Shown one piece after another: positions 51,460-63,554 of a DNA stretch of 64,000 nucleotides. This DNA comes from Dryas octopetala (Eukaryota; Streptophyta; Magnoliopsida; Rosales; Rosaceae). The notes under the pieces are model-generated. The model saw nothing but the letters and a program-made list of their open reading frames with translations, searched no databases and was not told where the DNA came from. Both the position numbers and the translations under genes were made by a program. Location: NCBI GenBank assembly GCA_963921425.1, contig OY992833.1, forward strand, positions 32,660,698-32,724,697, written 5' to 3'. Each line of letters begins with the position of its first letter. Within the stretch, counting starts at the first letter, position 1.

Positions 51460-52868
51460 AAAACAAGATTCAAGTCCACTTCTCGCAAATATCTGGAATC
51501 AAAGGGATTTAATTAGCTAGCTAGCTTCTATATACATATATATTCCTATTCCTGTTTTTTTATTCATGAAGCTATAGCTTGAATGTGGTCTACATGCTAG
51601 CTAGAGCTACGACTCGAATAGAACATTCTGCAAACTTTTCTAGGAATTACGAGTTTAATAGATAGAAAATATATATTTAACTTGAGTACGTTTGTTTGTT
51701 TTTTATTTCAGATATTGCATCACAGAAAACAATCACATGCGGGAAAGATGGATACATCTCTACTGCTAGCTTGTTCACAATGTATGCTTTGTCGATAATT
51801 AAATTTGTAATATTTGTGTGTGTGAGTGTGTCCAAGTGGTTCATTTTCTGGAGAAGTTGTAAAGACAGCCAGCCCTTATAAGCTTATGCTCGATGTACGT
51901 TGTTCAAGTGGCTGTTTTTATTTTTTAACACCTATTAGCTTATGGGAGGGATATTGATTGCTTTTTTTTTTTTTTTTTTTCTCTTTTAACTTGTTTTTTG
52001 TGTGCATTAGCTTCTCCTTTATCAGTACATTTCTTTCCAAAGACAACTCTGTAATGGGTGTGATCATTTATTAATTAATGTATTAGAAAACTCCAAACAA
52101 TATTACTACAGTCTTAATTACAATATGATCATGGGATGGGACTATGGGAGGATAGTAGGATACCAAGAAGACAAAACAACATTCGTATGAAAGCACTCTT
52201 AAATTAAAGGATGATAAGACTAGTATATATGTATTAAAAATAAGGACAACTTTTAGGTGCCATAATGGTACAATTATTGGGATGTCGTGCCCTCCCAACT
52301 GATGAGTGATCCAATTTTCTATTCTCAGTGAAATTCCCACTTATTCTTCTTTCCTAATTTTCTATATATATCCTTAATCCCTTCATTTTGGTTGGCCTTG
52401 TCGTGTATATTAACAATAATAATTAATTCATATATCCTCCATTATTTCATTTGAATATCCCGATACGTATCTTAATCTCTTCGATCCGGTCCGGCCCACA
52501 ACCTCAGGATATATATAATTAATTGTTTAATCACATAATAATTGATATATAATGAATTATGAAACCTTGCTATATTTCATTTTGTGTAAATTAAATCAAA
52601 TTTAATTAAGAAACAATAAGTGAGATATCCTTATATATATAATGGAATATATATATATTAGCTAGCTAGTGGAGACATCAGACATATATGCATGCATGCT
52701 AGAATCTTTTCTGTCATTTAATTTGAATAAAATAATATTCATGATTTAATTATTTTCTAATATTGAACTGTTTTAAGTTAATCGTACGTATTATCTATGA
52801 TGCCCAGCCCTTTGGTCATATATATTTGCCTTGGGGATTCTTATATGTAACACTATCCTAGAGGTATT

Positions 52869-52907
<39 letters not shown>

Positions 52908-55900
52908 GGGCATGCAAAGTTGATCAGTAGAGTGATCTTAATTATTTAAGACATATATATAGAATGATCAAGAATATCATTCTTGTACTCAATCATCTCG
53001 ATCATAATATACATTTCCTAAGTAAGTAATTCAAATATGCCCTTTCGAGGTAGTTCTGATAAAATCGATCAAAACGTTAATTGGGAAGGATCGATATTTA
53101 TATATATACCTTAGCTAGCTATATATGAACCTGATAATCTGATGGATGGTAGCTAGCTAGATTGCCCCTCGATCCTAAAGTAGCCCCGATTTCGCTTTAT
53201 TCAAATCCATCTTAATTCATTAAGTAAGATGATTTCGATCATATCATATCCATTAAATTGCAATGACTTGTGCCAAAAGAGTGACCTCAGCCGCCATTAT
53301 AGCCATAAAAAAATTGGATTAATTATATGCATGCAATTGCAATCTTCGCTTTTAAACTAACAATCCACTAGATCGATCATTAAGGGAGAAAGGTACGTAG
53401 GCCCATTCTTTAACTATTTTACTAATTAATCATATATGTTCAACAAAAAAGAAACTCAACTTTTATGAGGTACAAATTAAAAAAAAAAAGAAGAAGAATA
53501 AATTAATTAAAGAAACAAATTAAAAACATAAACAGCTCTTGCGGGGCTTGCATTTCATTCAAACCACAGGCACAAAATCCATCTTGCAAAAACTTTTCCA
53601 TAATGGACTTCAGTAAAAAAAAAAAAAAAAAAAAGCATGATGGGCTTTGGTGAAGGATATGTACCATGCATTTCAAGGCAAGGCTAGCTCAAGGTGAAGT
53701 TCTCTCTCTCTTTCTCTCTCTCTCCACTCACTAAAATGGAATTGGAATGGGCATGATTGTGCTGCATTACTCGTGCCATAAAAAAAGTATAATGGGGGAA
53801 GAGGGGGTAGGCGAGGTCTTGGGGAGTCATCGATCAGTGCATGATATTCTATATGTTTTGCAATAATTATAATAATAAATTACTCCTAAATTTAGTTTTT
53901 GAAAGATTTTTAAGTGAAAATTAACCTAAAAACAAAATTAAGTCAAAAGACATTCTTTTTTTTTTTTTGTCGCCGACAATGTTAATAAATTAAGCTGCAG
54001 CGTTTTTGAGCATTTAGAGTTAATTTTGGAGTTTCATATGCACTTTTTAAAATATTTTGAGCTTGTATATGCAGTTTTTAAGATGTATTTACATGTAGAT
54101 ATAGATGCTTGCATATGTAAGCGATATATCTACATGTTCTGAGTCCTTTGCAAAAATCCCGAGCGCTCGATAAAATTCTATCTTGAAAGTTAAGTATTGA
54201 ATCGGATAAACCGTGTCTTAAGTTTATGACTCATTTTTAGCTTATAGGTAAAGTACCCTAATTATAATATATAAATATCGATGATGATGTGCATGTCAGA
54301 GGCATATATGCATGTATGTTACTTGCAAAAGCTACTTTATATTATTCTCCCGTGCGGCCGTGCATATATGAATATGTCCGCATGCATGTCGTCCCCAGCT
54401 CTCAGCTCTGTGTACCTGTTGCCTGCGTCGCATCACGCATTTACGCTTGCGCAGAGGACACTAATTCAACATTACAAGAAGCTACCGACCTTCATCTATT
54501 TACCCAAAAAACAAAAAAGGAAGCTACCTACATTCTCTCTATTGATCAATGCCTTGCATGCATGGTAGCTCAAATTAATAAAGCCATTATTAATAATTGA
54601 AATTTGGTTTCATGATATATATATACATAATATATATCTCACAAAACTATATACTATAGTGCCTGGAAAACAGCATTTTTAATTCGAAATTTATATTGAA
54701 AAAATAATTAAATAAAATTTTAAAACCACATAGTTAATTTTAAACAATTATAAAAAGTAAAAACAAGAATTCACACTCAGAGTACGTCTACGAGGAGGAG
54801 GTTATTGCAAAGGTGCAAGTGTAACTAAGCATATATATATGATTTTTTTTTTTTGGCCAAGAAGCATATATATATGATTAAAGAAGAAAAAAACATGTGC
54901 ATGATATATATTTTGATTCGACTAGGTATATATTATATATAACTGTTTAGGTTGGTCATAGAAAAAAGTAAACTTTGTTATAAAAGCATATATATTTATT
55001 ATACAAACATGCACCTACTCTCTTATTTTGAATAAAGAAAAAGGTGATGAACTATCTTAAAAGGCTATGAAGGTTATAGTCTGGCCACTATATATATATA
55101 TATATATATATATGTTTAAATTAACAATGCATGCATGTAATCTTTGGGGCCGGTTGTATTGAACTATACATTTTAAAAAAAATGTTGGAGAATAGAGAAA
55201 CCTAGCTATGTTGGGAAGTTTAAGTTTTTCGTAAAATGATGGTAAATTTAATTGTTACTAAAATTGTAGATTTATTTAATAATAGTTATATGATCATGAA
55301 AATAAACGATTTCTATCGTGAAATTACAATTAATTACTGTAGAATAAGAATTATAAGAGAAAACGTAGAATTAAAAGGTAGAAATGGGAAAGTAACAATC
55401 ATTCCTCGATCTTATATATTATTACTTATTGATTTTGGGTTGGAATCTTATACTTTTAAATAAGCTTACTTAATTGATTAAAATAATAAAAATGAATGAA
55501 TTAAGAAGAATTAAAGTTAGTTGATTAACTTGGTTTAATTTACTTTTGCCAACATCAACACATATCATACATTGTTTAGGCTGGAATGGTTGGATCTGTT
55601 TGTTTATTTGTAGGTGCGTGCCACTAGTTTCGTATGCATCGTTTGGTGAAGATATTACTAGTAGTCCGAAAAGGCAACAAAAAAAAAAAATACACACACA
55701 CAAGGGTTGAAGTGTTGAACAAGCACAAATGAGACAGTACGTTCCCTCTGAAATTTCTCAGTGAATCCAAAAACTAAAATACAAAAACAAAACAGAAACC
55801 CATCAGGGCAGGGCAGGCCCGCTGGGCAAAAAGGCAATCACTCAATTATATTCCAAACCCCTACTTGGCCTTTTTGGCCTCCATGATATATTGATATGTA

Positions 55901-56053
55901 TGCATGCACTAATGCACACCCCCCGAAACCCAAAGCAAATAAATCCCACCTCCCACCTCCCAAACCCAAAGCCACCTACCTTAATTTACACACTACACAT
56001 TAAGTGCTAGATTGGTACTACTAGTGCTAGCTAGCTAGCTGGCTACCAATTCG
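51460..56053. other. AT-rich intergenic region, 4.6 kb
   Basis: 3' UTR of the protease gene, then long AT-rich DNA with many GCTAGC and GATCGAT stretches, a (CA)n microsatellite at 52867-52900 with (TA)n after it, an A21 run near 53615, (CT)n at 53701-53724 and (TA)n at 55089-55112. A short oligo-T insertion with 18-bp repeats (54827-54879) is listed separately. The overlapping ORFs at 54281-54600 and those at 51696-51881 and 55236-55463 show no family signature. The ASPG2 promoter occupies the last part, with a pyrimidine/CCCACC-rich leader at 55940-55975. Confidence 0.55.
54827..54879. mobile_element. 17-bp oligo-T/GGCCAAG insertion with 18-bp flanking repeats
   Basis: AAGCATATATATATGATT is at 54827-54844 and exactly again at 54862-54879, separated by T10-GGCCAAG (17 bp). 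On the other strand this is CTTGGCC-A(10), the same tag as at 46493 and 17907. Confidence 0.6.
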
Positions 56054-57580
56054 ATGAAAACAATGGTATTCATCAAGGTGGCAGCTGCTGTGATACTAGT
56101 ACTAGTCTTAATAATCAGTTGTACCACTGCCACTTCCTCCCTCTCAACCTACCCCGATTTTCAAGAGTTTAACGTAAAAGAAACAATCGCGGCAACAAAA
56201 ATCAGGCCGCCTGGCGCTGCAGCCAACAGTAGTACTAGTATTACTAGCACTGATGAAACCGAAACTCATCAATCTGAAAGTAGTAGTGGAGGCAAATGGA
56301 AGGTGAAGGTGGTTCACAGAGATAAGATATCCGACAGCAGCAACTTTGATGGTCATGGTCATGGTCATGGTCATAGTCATAGCCATAGGCACCTTTTTCA
56401 TGCACGCATTCAAAGGGACGTGAAAAGGGTTGCTAGCCTGGTTCAGCGGCTAACCAAGAGCAACGGCAATTCATCATCTAATTCTGATATTGATATGCTG
56501 ATGGAGGGTTTTGGGTCGGAGGTGGTTTCGGGTATGGAGCAAGGCAGTGGCGAATACTTTGTACGGATCGGCGTGGGTAGTCCTCCAAGAAGCCAATACG
56601 TGGTTATTGATTCCGGTAGTGATATTGTGTGGGTCCAGTGTCAACCTTGTACCCAATGCTACCACCAGTCCGACCCAATCTTCGACCCGGCCTTGTCTGC
56701 TTCTTATAGCGGAGTCTCATGTTCCTCCTCCCTCTGCGGCCGCCTCCAGAAACCAGGCTGCCACGCTGGCCGATGCCGCTACCAGGCCTCCTACGGCGAC
56801 GGCTCCTTCACTCAGGGCACCCTCGCCCTCGAAACGCTCACCTTCGGCCGCGCTCTCATCCGAAACCTCGCCATCGGCTGCGGCCATACCAATCGGGGCA
56901 TGTTTGTTGGCGCCGCTGGCCTTTTGGGCCTTGGAGGTGGGCCCATGTCCTTTGTGGGTCAGCTCGCCGGCCAGACCGGCGCTGCTTTTACTTACTGTTT
57001 AGTCAGCCGGGGCACGGACGCCACCGGCTCTCTGGAATTTGGGCGTGGGGCCATGCCGGTGGGGGCCGCGTGGGTCCCTTTGATCCGGAACCAACGGGCC
57101 CCCCCCACTTTCTACTTTGTGGGGCTTTCGGGTCTTGGAGTTGGAGGGATGCGGGTACCCATATCCGAAGACGTATTCCGGCAAACCGAATTGGGCAATG
57201 GGGGTGTTGTTATGGACACGGGCACCGCCGTCACAAGATTCCCCACGTTGGCTTATGAGGCCTTCCGCAACACTTTTGCTCAGCAGACCGCGGGCCTCCC
57301 CCGGGTGTCCGGAGTTTCCATCTTTGACACGTGTTATGATCTAAACGGGTTTGTGTCGGTGCGGGTCCCAACGGTATCCTTTTATTTCTCGGGTGGGCCG
57401 ATCCTGACCCTTCCAGCAAGGAATTTTCTGATTCCGGTGGATGACAAGGGTACCTTTTGTTTTGCATTTGCGCCATCCCCTGAGGGACTTTCCATAATCG
57501 GGAACATTCAGCAAGAGGGGATCCAAATTTCATTTGATGGAGCCAATGGTTTTGTGGGATTTGGACCCAATGTCTGCTAG
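56054..57580 (+). CDS. ASPG2: A1-family aspartic protease, ASPG2-like (ASPARTIC PROTEASE IN GUARD CELL type)
   Basis: Intronless, 508 aa. Residues 1-28 are a signal peptide or anchor (VFIKVAAAVILVLVLIIS). The propeptide carries KWKVKVVHRDK and a His-rich run GHGHGHGHSHSHRHLFH (about 100-116). The mature enzyme begins near GEYFVRIGVGSPPRSQY. The first catalytic motif is IDSGSDIVWVQC (Asp about 186; DSGS rather than DTGS), followed by the Cys-rich nepenthesin-type insert (QPCTQCYHQSDPIFDP). YGDGS is the flap. The second catalytic motif is MDTGTAVTRF (Asp about 388). The ending GLSIIGNIQQEGIQISFDGA then VGFGPNVC is nearly the Arabidopsis At3g20015 sequence as I recall it. Related ASPG1 functions in ABA-dependent drought avoidance. 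The exon is GC-rich against AT-rich flanks, so several shadow ORFs occur. Confidence 0.94.
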   Translation: MKTMVFIKVAAAVILVLVLIISCTTATSSLSTYPDFQEFNVKETIAATKIRPPGAAANSSTSITSTDETETHQSESSSGGKWKVKVVHRDKISDSSNFDGHGHGHGHSHSHRHLFHARIQRDVKRVASLVQRLTKSNGNSSSNSDIDMLMEGFGSEVVSGMEQGSGEYFVRIGVGSPPRSQYVVIDSGSDIVWVQCQPCTQCYHQSDPIFDPALSASYSGVSCSSSLCGRLQKPGCHAGRCRYQASYGDGSFTQGTLALETLTFGRALIRNLAIGCGHTNRGMFVGAAGLLGLGGGPMSFVGQLAGQTGAAFTYCLVSRGTDATGSLEFGRGAMPVGAAWVPLIRNQRAPPTFYFVGLSGLGVGGMRVPISEDVFRQTELGNGGVVMDTGTAVTRFPTLAYEAFRNTFAQQTAGLPRVSGVSIFDTCYDLNGFVSVRVPTVSFYFSGGPILTLPARNFLIPVDDKGTFCFAFAPSPEGLSIIGNIQQEGIQISFDGANGFVGFGPNVC

Positions 57581-60194
57581 CTACCTACTACTATTTCTAT
57601 TTACTATACTTAATTGCTTATTTTTAGTACAAATATATATATGCTTAAAGATATATGCATGAATTTTGGTAGCTAGTCTCTTAGTTAATATGTTCATGAG
57701 GTGTATTAGGTTCGCCAAAGTTATTACATGTATTGATACCATGTGGCTTTTGTTCGGGTCAATGTATGTAAATGTGATATTATGGACTATGTCTAAAGTA
57801 ATGCCTTTTACTTTTCACTTAACGAGAAAAGGGTCTAGTGTAAAAATAGTGGCATGGGTGGGTATTGCCGTATTGCATCACGATATCATGCTCCTGGAAC
57901 AAAGTAATGCAAAGTAAAAGCTTTTGATCATATGCCTATTTATTAAACAAAGGCCAAGGGGATGATATAAAAGAGTCAAACATTCCCAAGGCCAAGGGAA
58001 AAATGAAGACAGTCAAAAAAGAATCACAAGAAAGAAAAGGTCATTAATTAGCTTACTTTTACTTGGGTATTAGAATTTAAAGCACCCTTTTTCATAGTTT
58101 TATTTTTTATATGTCTATGTAAACATGAGGATCCAAGAGAGCCCTTTTACCCCATATATCCAACTACAAATGGGTCATGACTCATGAGCTTTGACACATT
58201 TTCTCATTGCCCATAACCAAAGCCTTCTTTTCCTCCTCTCACTCTAATTAAGGCTGCTATGGTGTTTGTTTGAACTTTGAATCATGAGCTAAGGGAGCCA
58301 CCACCGTTTTGGACATGTGAAGCCATCACTAAGGGTCTTAGTCTAGCTTTGGTGTTACCCAAGTTGGAGTGCATTCAAGCAATGACTTTTACAAAGGCAT
58401 TCACTTTTTCCTCTTTTGCAAGATTTCAGATTAATTTAGGTTACTTTTGTTCCCTTTTCAAATATGCGAGATTAGGAACACCATTAATTAAACGACTTAG
58501 TATCCCACATTCTCACTACTACTTCTAACTTCCATCTCTTAGAGACTTAGACTTATAGAAGAGATGAAATTAATGATGTTGATTTTTGAGTGGGTGTATG
58601 CTGTTCGGTCCTGTATCAAACCTCCTCGGGTAATGGGTATGGTAAGCACTTTATTTAGGCCCACAAAAGTCAGAATTTGTTGGTGAAACTGGGGAAAGCA
58701 AGGGAATCAATAAAAGGAATATGATTGACTCACTGGGAGCTTTGCTTACAAATTAGGATCAGTTGGGATATACTTTCAATTTTATTTCCCAATTGCCCCA
58801 ACCTTTTTTTTTTCTTCATTTTTTTTTGCAAAAAAAATAAAAAAATAAAATCATGTATTGAATTGAAATTAAAACTGAAAAGGAGTATAAAGTTTTCCAA
58901 ATTTTATTATTTGATTGAAAAATCTGTACAAATTATTTTTTTTTCTAATAAAACTCACTAACATTAATATGATGAAATGGTGGGTATGACTGTATGAGCG
59001 TATGACATACAAAGTTCTTGCTTGCAATAAAACTAATAATGGGACATGAAACCGAGAAAAGAGGAATATGGTGGAGAATATGCATGAAAGAAAACCTTGT
59101 CGGTTCTTTATTCACTGGAGTAGACTTTAAGTTCAAAAATCCAAAAATATTATAAAACCTTGTTTCTTTCGTTTCATACTTGTTATCATACTATTCATTA
59201 AAAATTTTCACTTTTTTTTTTTTTTTTCCTCTAACTACTATTCCTAGATATCTTATATGTTAGAGAAGCATCATATTATTCTACAGTAGGGATCCTCATT
59301 TTCTTTGGTTCCAAGGGACAATAATCTAATTTCATATTATTTGACAGTAGCCATAATTTTGTACTCCCTTTTTTTTTTTTTTTCTTTTTTCCACTAGGCC
59401 GGTTGTGAGCCACTTTTATTTTCCTCCATCCTACCTTTCACCAAAATCCAAAATGTAGGCAACTCCTAAACTGTTATATACAAGTAGTGTTTTCAAGTCG
59501 AACATGTACCATGACATAACTAGCAATGTTTTAAGGTCCATAACATACCATGCCTGCTCAGTCTTCTCATCTATTTTTCTTCTTTCTACAACATTTGATG
59601 TCTCTGGTGTGACGTGACAACCAATGAGATCGGACGATTTATCATGGACAGCCAAAGATTTCATTTCAGAAGAATACGTTAAACCCATCAAGGCAGCATC
59701 TTGATGCAAGCCACTTCAACTCCCATAACATTTCGTCCAACCAATGCCTCCACACATGAAAATCACAGTTATTTCGACTGAGAATTCATCCCAGCAATTC
59801 GATATCGTTGCAAATATTATCACATAAAAGGACATTTCTATTATATTAACAAAAATAAAAGGAAGGTCCACTACAGTCTTGTTACAATAAATAAATATTA
59901 GAATATTTACAGCCGCACTGTGCTTGCTATCTCAGCACTTGATGGGAACAAAAATGCCTTGTTTGGCCTAGGAAGTCAAAAACTGATGCAGGTTATCATA
60001 CAAATGTGTCTAAGACTCTAAACCCATCAGTCCCATAGGCGCTCTGCATCAACAGGCACCACTACAACACATTTCCTAATTTATCACGACCATGGTTCAT
60101 ATTTAATTCTCTGAAATTTTGTTTCTAGACATGCTTTGAGCAGTGGCAAAAATCCTTGAGCTCGAAACACAAAAGTGAATGGCCTGGTTGTGTT
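57581..60194. other. Intergenic between convergent genes
   Basis: 3' UTR of ASPG2, then AT-rich DNA with several oligo-T runs (58806, 59212, 59369), then the 3' UTR of the SNF2 gene. ORFs at 57666-57917, 58277-58528 and 59431-59709 show no family signature and no exon-like continuation. I see no gene. Confidence 0.55.
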
Positions 60195-63099
60195 CTAAAC
60201 CATAAATAGGTATCTGAGATCCTCAACTGTCAGACGAGCTGCAGAGCCTCCACTATGATCTTCACCAAAAGCAGATGCAACCATTTTTCTCTTCTCTTCC
60301 TGCAAAACAAGGGAGTAAAAGACAACATGTTATCCGTCTGTGCTTGAGTATTCCATCTTCACATCCCAACCTAAGTGACCCTCCTTGACTCTGTCCTACC
60401 CTTCAGACCAAAGCCTAGCACATGTAATTCTGCTACATAAAAGGGATCCTTGACCCTTCAATCATAATTAAGGAACATAGACTAGGAAACACATAGTTAA
60501 AAAAAAATACACAACAGTTCACATTATAAGAATTGATAGAACAGTTTGTGAATGTTTCAGAAGGCTTGCAAAGAAACGAGGGAAAGAAGAAAGCACAAAG
60601 AAAGCAACCAAAATTTTTTTTTGAGTCCTAGAACTTAATTTTGATACTAGGAAAATGGAATAGTTCAAGATACTATTTTTAGCACCTGATACAGTTCTAA
60701 AAAACCATCCTATAGAAAACAAGAATTAGAGCAGAAAAAGGAAAACTAAAGAAAAATGAGAATTACATCAACACTAAAAATCCAAACAGGGTGGTAGGAA
60801 TAGTAGGTAAGAGATCATACCTGTAGAGCTAATATCCTGTCCTCCACCGTATCCTTAATAGTGAGACGTGTGACGGTAACAGGTCGAGTCTGTCCAATTC
60901 TATGTGCCCGATCAACAGCTTGATCTTCAGTAGTTGGATTCCACCAAAGATCCAAAAGGATAACATGACATGCAGCAACCATGTTTAGACCAAGGTTTCC
61001 TGCCTTCAGTGACATAAGCATAACAGTAATCTGCAATAAATCTCAACCATTAAGATCTTGAAATTAATCACCAGATTGAAGCAGTAAAAAAGTTAATCAT
61101 ACATAGTGTTGACAATTCCTCATAACAAAGTAGTACACTAAAGCACAATCTAACATAAGTATCAGTATGAAGTTCAGGTTTTCCAAACTTGCCCATTTAA
61201 AAGAAGAAAAACAATGATGAAAACACATAAAAGCAGTTATGCATTATTTCAGCAATTTATCAAGGTAAGGACAAAAACCTCTGGATCAGTGTTGAAATCT
61301 TTGACAGCCCTGTCTCTTGACGCCAGACTCATTGTGCCATCAAGCCTTCTGTACTGTATACAACACATGTTCAATGACATCTCAACTAAGTCCAACATCT
61401 TAGTCCATTGGGAGAAAATGATTGCTTTTATTGGTCCGTCATTTGGTGAGTTTGAAACTACTGTTGTGTGCTTTACAACATCAATGCCTGAATAGCTACC
61501 ATCTGTGTTTTCGTTTCCAAAAGAAGAGTCTCCATTGCATCCTGTAAAATTATATTGTTCCAAATTTGGGCCATTTAACTTGCAATGCGACTGCAGAATC
61601 TCAATAATAGCTCTGATTTTAGATGAACTATACTCATTCTGTACCACTACTGTTTTCTCAAGCAACTGAGAATTCGCTGGACTATCATCAAGATCATCAG
61701 AGATGCAACTTATGAGAGTGGATTTGGAGAAAACAACATCAGGACCAACTTGTTCTTTACATTCAGTAGCAGGGCACATATTGTCATCGCCTGTCAAATA
61801 TTCTGATACACACTGGTAGCAGAAAACATGGCCACACATAGTAACAACAGGGTCCTCGGGTGGATCCTGTCAAAAGAATCAAATGCTAGAAGAATTAGAT
61901 AGGTCCACCATATTCAAACAAAAGTCTTTTACTATTTGGACGCTGTCAATTTGCAAAGAGAATCATCAGTGCAATAACTTCCTATAAGAAATACTTAAAA
62001 GTTACTGGGTAACTGACAAGAATGGCCAACATTAAAATCACTGATCGCGAGCATGTTTGAAAAGGAGTGTGTCAAGATTCCTTAAAAAATCCTAAGAATT
62101 AGCTAAGCATGCCTATATATGTTATTCAAATTTATATAATTAATTTTTTCTTTAATTAGAAAAAAAAAAAAAGACATTTTAAACATATGGATGTATGTGT
62201 GTAGAGGGAGAATGCAAAAATAATTAGATATTAAGAGCTAACAAAGGAAAGCATATGGTTTTCAATCTAACGTTTTGTGGAACAAAGGAATATTTGTTGA
62301 AATGTATTGCTTGCATCTATATACAGTGTATAATGGAAAAAATAGAGACAGAAAATCTCAAGGTTCCATGCAAGCCACAGTTCACTTCCAATAATACATT
62401 TGCATCTCAATGACATATTTTCAGGTAATGAGAAATAAATAAACTGAGAAAATGACAAAAGTAAGAAAACAAGTCTCTGTGATTCAAACTATTCTCAAAT
62501 GCTGACACCATTTTCAAATACGAATTACGAGTACTCTATTACCTATTAATTGGCTGACTACTTAATTGAAGCATGTAGCTTGTCAAAGTTTCTTACCCTG
62601 CTTTGCAAAGAGGTGCAAAGAAACTGACCCATTATCGTTACATACTGATGTTTGTATACTATGTCCTAGCAGAAGAAAGGTTTGGAGGAACTATCCTAAA
62701 CAGGCAGCGGAAAGAGTTGCAACTTTATGCATTGCAGCCCAGCCATTCATCTATCATGTCTTACCAAACACCATCTAAGAGACTAAGATTAATAGGCAAT
62801 CATCATAGCCTCCATGCTGTGCATGATGTAGGCTTGTAGCTGAAAATTTCTCAAAGAGTAATGCTATTTGGACCAAATTAAATGACCAAATGAGAGGGAC
62901 CAAGTGAGGTGTCACTTGGGGAGATGTGGAGATGAGGGACCACATGGAGATGAGGACCACCTCCCCAAGTGACACCTCACTTGGTCCCTCTCATTTGGTC
63001 ACTTAATTTGGTCCAAATAGCATTACTCTTTCTCAAAATAGATGTTTTTCAAATATATCTAACATAATAATGTGTTTCACTTTTTCTCAGAATAGAAAC

Positions 63100-63162
<63 letters not shown>

Positions 63163-63554
63163 CTAATTCCAACTTAAAAAAATGTGCAACTGTAGCCTAC
63201 ACCAAAGACCCTGTATAATTGTTACAGTGAACTTCCAGACCATGTGTTTTACAGTATAATCCATAATTTACAGGGTTTCATAAGCCACATTGCACAAAGG
63301 AAAAATGTGGGATAGGTTTCAAGAAAGCTCACATTGCAAACACGACAAATGGCCAAGGAAGTTTCCAGGAGATGCAATAGATGGATAAGCATATCCTTGG
63401 GAAGTCTCCTTGCCATTTCTACAGAATCTTTCCCAACACAGTCAGAGTCATATCCTTTAACAAGCAGTGGGTGGTCACAAGCCTGCCGGAGGCGCAAAAG
63501 CATCAAAAGGATATTCGCATAGTTTTGATTCACTGTGCCAGCAGCAGCATACGC
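60195..63554 (-). CDS. SNF2-RING-helicase-like protein (FRG/CHR28 type), C-terminal part
   Basis: Four exons are visible (63333-63554, 61279-61866, 60821-61030, 60195-60299), giving 374 codons with the stop; the gene continues past 64000. The first visible residues, [20 protein letters not shown] then [12 protein letters not shown], follow SNF2 motif III-IV spacing. A C3HC4 RING spans [30 protein letters not shown] and CPATEC. The helicase C-terminal lobe follows: [39 protein letters not shown], then [40 protein letters not shown] and IGQTRPV (motifs V and VI). It ends [18 protein letters not shown] inside a SNF2 ATPase is the RAD5/FRG layout. FRG1/2 act in siRNA-directed DNA methylation; RAD5A acts in DNA damage tolerance. 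The ending favours FRG/CHR27-28, from memory. Confidence 0.9.
62856..63028. mobile_element. Foldback MITE with near-perfect arms and a 9-bp target duplication (Mutator-like)
   Basis: The left arm starts GAGTAATGCTATTTGGACCA and the right arm is its reverse complement, ending GCATTACTC at 63028. The arms are about 75-80 bp with only a few mismatches, so almost the whole 173-bp element folds back. TTTCTCAAA flanks it exactly (62847-62855 and 63029-63037). A 9-bp duplication is typical of Mutator-like elements. It lies in the intron between the exons at 63333-63554 and 61279-61866. Confidence 0.75.
63103..63161. repeat. (GA)n microsatellite
   Basis: About 29 GA units on the + strand, 70 bp from the foldback MITE in the same intron. 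Confidence 0.85.

Noticed and set aside
54281-54600. Two overlapping ORFs of about 100 codons
   Set aside because: Same start region in two frames, composition like neighbouring AT-rich DNA, no motif.
56511-57258. Overlapping ORFs of 163 and 179 codons in the ASPG2 exon
   Set aside because: They are other frames of a GC-rich coding exon; the 508-aa frame has both active-site motifs.
57666-58528. Two 83-codon ORFs between ASPG2 and the SNF2 gene
   Set aside because: No family signature and no supporting splice structure; they look random.
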